A stretch of DNA of 11,144 nucleotides, from NCBI GenBank assembly GCA_035544635.1, contig DATKDQ010000206.1:1-11144 (forward strand), read 5' to 3'. The translations under genes and the position numbers were made by a program. Below, piece by piece: positions 7,712-11,144 of this stretch. The notes under the pieces were generated by a model that was not told where the DNA came from, made no database searches, and was given only the letters and a program-made list of their open reading frames with translations. Origin of the DNA: DATAFT01 sp035544635 (GTDB lineage Bacteria; Acidobacteriota; Thermoanaerobaculia; Multivoradales; Multivoraceae). Each line of letters begins with the position of its first letter. The stretch's first letter is position 1.

Positions 7712-10700
7712 GTGCGATACGACCTCCAGGTGGACGGCCGGAGGGTCAGCGTCGAGGCCGAGCCCGCGACGCCGCTGCTCTTCGTCCTACGCAACGACCT
7801 CGGCCTCTCCGGCCCCAAGTTCGGTTGCGGCCTCGGGCAGTGCGGCGCGTGTACGGTCCTGCTCGACGGCGGCGACCGATCCGGCGCGATCGAGCCTTTG
7901 GAGCCCCCGGGCAGACCGGGCGCCGGATCGGGATCGCCAGGTAATCGCGAGCCGCGCGGGGCGACCCTGTCGATCGCTCCGCGCGGCTCGCCCGTGCTTT
8001 CGTGCGTTCGACGCATGTCGAGCCTTGCGGCGGGCGCCGCGGTGACGACCGTCGCCGGGCTGGGCGCGGCGGAGCGCCCGCACCCGGTGCAGACGGCGTT
8101 CCTCGAGGAGCAGGCGCTGCAGTGCGGCTACTGCACGAGCGGCATGATCGTCGCCGCTGCGGCGCTCCTGCGCGAGCAACCCGATCCCAGCGACGACGAC
8201 ATCCGCGCGGCGCTCGAAGGCCACCTCTGCCGCTGCGGCGTCCACGACCGCGTGGTGCGCGCGGTGCGCCGCGCGGCCGCGATGGGAAGGGGCGTCGGCG
8301 TCGAGGCGGCGCCGGTCGCCCTCGGCGCGATCGGTCTGCTCGCGTCGTCGTGGACGCGATCGGGTCGTGCCTCCGACCGCCCGATCGCGTCGGGTTGCGT
8401 AGGGGAGCAGCCGGTCTGTGAGCGCCGCATCGTGTCCGCCCCGAGCGCGACGGGATCCACGCGGCGCTCCGTGCTGGGCGGGGCCGGTTTCCTTCTCCTC
8501 GGCTTCTGCTTCGGTGGCCGCGCCGCGTTCGGTCAGCCGCCGCCCGCGCCCGCGCTGCCCGGCAGCCTCGCCGGGCACTCGAGCCTCGACGCCTGGCTGC
8601 GCATCGGGGCCGACGGCACTGTGACAGTCCTCTCCGGCAAGGTCGAGCTGGGCCAAGGGATCCGCACCGCACTGGCGCAGATCGTGGCGGACGAGCTCGA
8701 CGTCGCGCTCGATCGCCTGCGCATGGTGTCGGCCGACACCGATCTCTCCCCCAACGAGGGCTACACCTCGGGGAGCGTCTCGATCCAGCAGAGCGGCGCC
8801 GCGCTGCGCCAGGCGGCGGCCGAGGCGCGCCTCGTTCTCCTCGAGATCGCGGCGAGCCGCCTCGGCGCCGCGGTGGGCGACCTCGCCGTCGACGACGGCA
8901 GGATCACGCCACGCGCCGGCGCGCCGGCGACGACCCCGGGCAGGCCAGCCTCGTCCTCTGGCGATCCGGCCGAGACGGCGGACGGGCCGGCCACCAGCTA
9001 CTGGGAGCTCGTCACCGACTCGACGCTCCAGCTCGAGGCGACCGGCCGCGCGTCGCCGAAACCTCACTCCGCCCGCCGCCTCGTCGGCCGCCCGGTGCCG
9101 CGGCTCGACGCGCCGGGAAAGGTCTTCGGCGAGCCGGTCTTCGTTCACGACCTGCGCCTGCCCGGGATGCTCCACGCGCGGGCGGTGCGGCCGCCGAGTT
9201 ACGGTGCGCGGCTCGCCTCGGTCGACGAGGCGGCGGCGCTCGCGCTGCCCGGAGTCGTGCGCGTCGTGCGCGACGGCAGCTTCCTCGCCGTCGTCGCCGA
9301 GCGGGAGGAGCAGGCGGTCGCCGCCGCCGAGGCGCTGGCGCGCGACAGCCGGTGGAGCGGCACGACCGAGCTGCCGGACCGCGCGCGCCTCGCCGAGCAC
9401 CTGCGCCGGCTGCCGGCGCGCGACGGCACGGTGAGCAGCAGAGGCGCCGATCCCGGGAGCGTCCCCGCGGCGAGGACGATCGAGGCGGAGTACACCAAGC
9501 CGTTCCTCGCCCACGCGTCGCTCGCGCCGTCGTGCGCCGTGGCGCAGGAAGTGGGTGACAGGATACGCGTTTGGACCCACAGCCAGGGTGTGTTCCCCCT
9601 GCGCGCGGCGCTCTCGAGGGTGCTGGGCCTTGCCCCCGAGCGCCTGCGCGTGACGCACGTCGAAGGATCCGGCTGCTACGGCCACAACGGCGCCGACGAC
9701 GTCGCGTGCGACGCCGCGCTTGTCGCTCGCGCCGTGCCGGGCCGGCCGGTGCGCGTGCAGTGGTCGCGCCAGGACGAGCTGCGCTGGGCTCCGTTCGGCT
9801 CCGCGATGGCGATCCGCGTGCGCGGCGGTCTCGACGGCGCGGGGCGAATCGCGTTCTGGTGGTACGAGCTGTGGAGCCACGCCCACTCGACCCGCCCCGG
9901 CCGCGAGGCGGGGCTCGTCGCCGCCTGGCATCTCGCCTCGCCCCAGCCGCCGCCGACCGCGGTCAACATCCCGCAGCCCGCCGGCGGCGGGAACCGCAAC
10001 GCGGTGCCGCTCTACGAGCTCCCGAGCCAGCGCGTCGTCGAGCACTTCCTTCCCGACATGCCGGTACGGGTGTCGGCGCTGCGCTCGCTCGGCGCCTATG
10101 CCAACGTGTTCGCGATCGAGTCGTTCATGGACGAGCTGGCGGCCGCCGCCGGCGCCGATCCAGTGGCGTTCCGGCTGCACCATCTGACCGATCCGCGCGC
10201 CCGAGCGGTGATCGAGGCGGCGGCGCGCCAGGCGGGACGGACGATCGCCGTGAGCCGCTCTCCCGGCGACGCCCAGGGAGCACCCACCGACACACCAGGC
10301 CGGACAACCGGTGCCGACCCTGGCGCAGCGCCGACCGAGGTTACGAGCGGCGTGGCTCGGGGTCGCGGCTTTGCGTTCGCCCGGTACAAGAACCAGGCGG
10401 CGTACGTTGCGCTGGTCGCCGACGTCGTGGTCGATCGCGCGACGGGAGTCGTGCGCCTCGAGCGCGCGACCGCGGCGGTCGACGCCGGCGACGTGGTCAA
10501 TCCGGACGGGCTGCGCAATCAGATCGAGGGCGGCATCGCGCAGGCGGCGTCGTGGACGCTCCACGAGGAGGTCGCGTTCGATCGCGAGCGGATCACGAGC
10601 GTGGACTGGCGCACTTACCCGATCTCACGATTCGTCGATGCGCCGGAGCTATCGGTGGCAGTCCTCGAGCGGCCGCAGGAGCCGCCGGTGGGCGCCGGCG

Positions 10701-10840
10701 AGGCGGCGCAGGGTCCGACCGCCGCCGCGATCGCGAACGCCGTCTTCGCCGCGACCGGAGTGCGGCTGCGAGATCTCCCGCTGCGCCCAGGGCGCGTGGC
10801 GCCGGCGATGGTTGCCCGCGGCGACGCCGGATCGGCCTGA
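7712..10840 (+). CDS. Fused [2Fe-2S] and molybdopterin subunits of a molybdenum hydroxylase (isoquinoline 1-oxidoreductase / aldehyde oxidase type)
   Basis: This frame joins two subunits that are normally separate: an IorA/CoxS-like two-cluster iron-sulfur protein and an IorB-like molybdopterin subunit. Such enzymes hydroxylate N-heterocycles or aldehydes with oxygen from water. Residue numbers count from the GTG at 7613. The first cluster has Cys72, Cys77, Cys80 and Cys131; the second has Cys171, Cys174, Cys206 and Cys208. A linker follows, then a twin-arginine-like signal (TRRSVL, 283-288). The large subunit shows GKVELGQGIRTALAQIVADE, GSGCYGHNGADD, SALRSLGAYANVFAIESFMDE, FARYKNQAAYVA, and VGAGEAAQG with the expected catalytic Glu1030. 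I chose the GTG at 7712 because family similarity begins at VRYDLQVDGRR; GTG 7613 is the alternative. Oddities are 39 extra residues between Cys80 and Cys131 and two low-complexity inserts. Translation could restart inside (ATG 8282, GTG 8432), giving two proteins. No FAD subunit or cytochrome partner is nearby. The substrate is unknown. Confidence 0.85.
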   Translation: MRYDLQVDGRRVSVEAEPATPLLFVLRNDLGLSGPKFGCGLGQCGACTVLLDGGDRSGAIEPLEPPGRPGAGSGSPGNREPRGATLSIAPRGSPVLSCVRRMSSLAAGAAVTTVAGLGAAERPHPVQTAFLEEQALQCGYCTSGMIVAAAALLREQPDPSDDDIRAALEGHLCRCGVHDRVVRAVRRAAAMGRGVGVEAAPVALGAIGLLASSWTRSGRASDRPIASGCVGEQPVCERRIVSAPSATGSTRRSVLGGAGFLLLGFCFGGRAAFGQPPPAPALPGSLAGHSSLDAWLRIGADGTVTVLSGKVELGQGIRTALAQIVADELDVALDRLRMVSADTDLSPNEGYTSGSVSIQQSGAALRQAAAEARLVLLEIAASRLGAAVGDLAVDDGRITPRAGAPATTPGRPASSSGDPAETADGPATSYWELVTDSTLQLEATGRASPKPHSARRLVGRPVPRLDAPGKVFGEPVFVHDLRLPGMLHARAVRPPSYGARLASVDEAAALALPGVVRVVRDGSFLAVVAEREEQAVAAAEALARDSRWSGTTELPDRARLAEHLRRLPARDGTVSSRGADPGSVPAARTIEAEYTKPFLAHASLAPSCAVAQEVGDRIRVWTHSQGVFPLRAALSRVLGLAPERLRVTHVEGSGCYGHNGADDVACDAALVARAVPGRPVRVQWSRQDELRWAPFGSAMAIRVRGGLDGAGRIAFWWYELWSHAHSTRPGREAGLVAAWHLASPQPPPTAVNIPQPAGGGNRNAVPLYELPSQRVVEHFLPDMPVRVSALRSLGAYANVFAIESFMDELAAAAGADPVAFRLHHLTDPRARAVIEAAARQAGRTIAVSRSPGDAQGAPTDTPGRTTGADPGAAPTEVTSGVARGRGFAFARYKNQAAYVALVADVVVDRATGVVRLERATAAVDAGDVVNPDGLRNQIEGGIAQAASWTLHEEVAFDRERITSVDWRTYPISRFVDAPELSVAVLERPQEPPVGAGEAAQGPTAAAIANAVFAATGVRLRDLPLRPGRVAPAMVARGDAGSA
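7871..7991. repeat. in-frame insert made of two inverted repeats within the first Fe-S motif
   Basis: Two inverted repeats lie side by side. The first has arms 7871-7887 (GGCGACCGATCCGGCGC) and 7920-7938, identical as reverse complements except for a 2-nt bulge; the inner 12 bp are perfect. The second has perfect 13-bp arms, GCGAGCCGCGCGG at 7947-7959 and CCGCGCGGCTCGC at 7979-7991, around a 19-nt loop. GGCGACC recurs at 7871 and 7960, and GGCGA/TCGCC forms short inverted termini at 7871-7875 and 7988-7992. The unit coincides with the 39 residues by which the Cys80-Cys131 spacing exceeds the usual 12. Codons here end in A or T far more often than in the flanking domain. It resembles a small two-hairpin (REP/BIME-like) element kept in frame; the element class is inference. 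Confidence 0.6.
8353..8391. repeat. perfect 12-bp inverted repeat in the inter-subunit linker
   Basis: GACGCGATCGGG (8353-8364) and CCCGATCGCGTC (8380-8391) are exact reverse complements around a 15-nt loop, with a further inner GGTCG/CGACC match in the loop region. The repeat falls in the non-conserved linker between the Fe-S and molybdopterin parts, about 40 nt before a possible internal GTG start at 8432 and just before a purine-rich AGGGGAG at 8401-8407. As RNA it would form a strong hairpin. It could be a degenerate intergenic structure, a translational control element or another inserted palindrome. Confidence 0.5.
8432..8533 (+). other. internal twin-arginine-like signal with a possible internal GTG start
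   Basis: In the long frame, the GTG at 8432 (residue 274) begins a segment that would make an ordinary Tat signal peptide. It has a short polar n-region, TRRSVL with adjacent arginines at 284-285, the hydrophobic core GGAGFLLLGFCFGG, and an RAAFG-Q cleavage-like end near residue 307. IorB-type large subunits often carry such a signal at their true N-terminus. Its position in the middle of the frame means either that a separate large subunit starts here, or that a former signal is now an internal hydrophobic segment of a fused protein. The purine-rich AGGGGAG is about 25 nt upstream, far for a ribosome site. Confidence 0.5.
8901..8967. repeat. palindrome-rich insert in the molybdopterin subunit (first)
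   Basis: This stretch codes for the start of a Pro/Ala/Thr/Ser/Gly-rich segment (about residues 433-460) that sits between LAVDDGRI and SYWELV, where the family normally has only a short turn. It contains a perfect 16-bp palindrome (8914-8929, CGCCGGCG twice). It also has a bulged inverted repeat, GGATC plus GCCA at 8901-8911 against TGGCGATCC at 8959-8967. The 10-mer CTGGCGATCC (8958-8967) is the exact reverse complement of 7931-7940 in the Fe-S insert. Short matches of this size can arise by chance in GC-rich DNA. Confidence 0.35.
10259..10348 (+). other. low-complexity in-frame insert in the molybdopterin subunit (second)
   Basis: About 30 codons (residues 883-912) rich in Pro, Gly, Thr, Ala and Asp separate the helix ending in AGRTIAVS from GVARGRGFAFARYKN. 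IorB-type proteins normally pass almost directly between these elements. Around a third of its codons end in A or T, which is unlike the flanking sequence. A 7-bp inverted repeat, GCCGCTC (10254-10260) and GAGCGGC (10345-10351), falls at its two edges, with CCAGGG/CCCTGG inside. The repeats are short, so the boundary match is suggestive only. The segment is probably a disordered surface loop. Confidence 0.4.
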
Positions 10841-10854
10841 GACCGGCTTCACCA

Positions 10855-10869
10855 CCGTGGCCTCCACGG
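10855..10869. terminator. small hairpin between convergent genes
   Basis: CCGTGG-CCT-CCACGG is a perfect 6-bp stem with a 3-nt loop inside the 38-nt spacer between the convergent molybdenum hydroxylase and receiver-domain genes. The position suits a bidirectional terminator. There is no T-tract on either side and the stem is short, so the function is a weak inference. Confidence 0.25.
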
Positions 10870-10878
10870 GCGGCGCCT

Positions 10879-11144
10879 TCAGCGGGTCATCGTCAACACG
10901 CGCTGCAGATCGTCGATCGAGGCCGGCTTCACCAGGTGCTCGTCGAACCCCGCCTCGCGCGCCCGCGCGCGGTCCTCCTCCTGGCCGTACCCGGTGAGCG
11001 CGACCAGCACCACCTCGCGCAACCGTGGCCGCCGGCGGAGCTCGCGGGCCACCTGGTAGCCGTCCATTCCCGGCAGTCCGATGTCGAGCAGGACGAGGTC
11101 GGGCACGATCTCCTCCGCCTTGACCACCGCGGCGGGGCCGTCGG
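10879..11144 (-). CDS. Response regulator receiver domain, C-terminal part (gene runs off the right edge)
   Basis: The visible 88 or so residues are the second half or more of a CheY-like receiver domain, which takes a phosphoryl group from a histidine kinase. The phospho-acceptor Asp is in LVLLDIGLPGMDGYQVARELR, coded near 11083-11085. The switch Thr is in VALTGYG, and the conserved Lys is in EHLVKPASIDDL. The protein ends a few residues later at MTR with no output domain. The GTG at 11125-11127 is inside the domain and is not the true start, because the frame stays open to the edge and reads DGPAAVVKAEE in keeping with a receiver fold. It is either a stand-alone receiver or the tail of a hybrid sensor kinase; the ALTGYGQEEDRARAREAGFDEHLVKP style is common in hybrid kinases. 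The missing N-terminus would decide. It converges with the molybdenum enzyme gene. Confidence 0.85.
   Translation of the reverse strand, partial: DGPAAVVKAEEIVPDLVLLDIGLPGMDGYQVARELRRRPRLREVVLVALTGYGQEEDRARAREAGFDEHLVKPASIDDLQRVLTMTR

Noticed and set aside
6033..8045. A 670-codon plus-strand frame crossing polX, the intergenic region and the start of the hydroxylase gene
   Set aside because: It is antisense to polX with no family motif, and it overlaps the correct hydroxylase frame in another phase.
8418..8624. A GTG-started frame that could mean a frameshift between the Fe-S and molybdopterin parts
   Set aside because: Its translation has no family features, while the Tat-like signal and all later motifs are in the same phase as the Fe-S domain, so no frameshift is needed.
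7787..10564. A 925-codon open frame on the minus strand opposite the molybdenum hydroxylase
   Set aside because: It shows no recognisable motif and has Arg/Ala-rich shadow composition, while the plus strand carries all the Fe-S and molybdopterin motifs in order.
10843..10934. CCGGCTTCACCA occurring both at 10843-10854 and at 10923-10934 near the end of the hydroxylase gene
   Set aside because: It is a 12-nt match with no flanking similarity. The second copy codes for part of the receiver domain, so it does not look like an attachment site or a target duplication.

Overview
The window is very GC-rich, double-stranded bacterial chromosome with strong G/C preference at third codon positions and almost no spacer DNA. 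The genes are chromosomal in type: NAD-dependent ligase, PolX, a cytochrome P450, an exported PQQ-type propeller, a molybdenum hydroxylase of the isoquinoline 1-oxidoreductase type and a receiver domain. No tRNA, rRNA, CRISPR array, transposase or phage gene is visible. The mix suits a high-GC environmental lineage such as Acidobacteriota (propeller and molybdenum enzyme) with one actinobacterial-looking gene (the NurA-like protein). The assignment is inference only.

Layout: (1) 19-2210, plus strand: a NurA-like nuclease gene followed 32 nt later by a cytochrome P450. (2) 2225-7550, minus strand, read from right to left: polX, ligA, and an exported beta-propeller protein. The junctions are 13 nt and 3 nt, so this is very probably one transcript. 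PolX (gap filling and end processing through its PHP domain) and LigA (nick sealing) form a plausible repair pair. (3) 7551-7711: a divergent intergenic region with a compact palindrome, the only real regulatory space in the window. (4) 7712-10840, plus strand: one long reading frame joining a [2Fe-2S] subunit (IorA/CoxS type) to the molybdopterin subunit (IorB type), with a twin-arginine-like signal in the middle. (5) 10879 to the right edge, minus strand: the C-terminal part of a response-regulator receiver domain whose gene continues outside.

The most unusual part is the molybdenum hydroxylase frame. Its conserved domains are interrupted by segments that the family normally lacks: about 39 codons inside the first Fe-S motif, a linker of about 50 codons between the subunits, and two Pro/Gly/Thr-rich inserts in the large subunit. 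The Fe-S insert is filled almost end to end by two long inverted repeats. The linker carries a perfect 12-bp inverted repeat. Several of these segments use more A/T-ending codons than the surrounding gene. This looks like small palindromic sequence elements accumulating in frame in one gene, and it is the best candidate here for something undescribed. No complete new defence or mobile system is visible.
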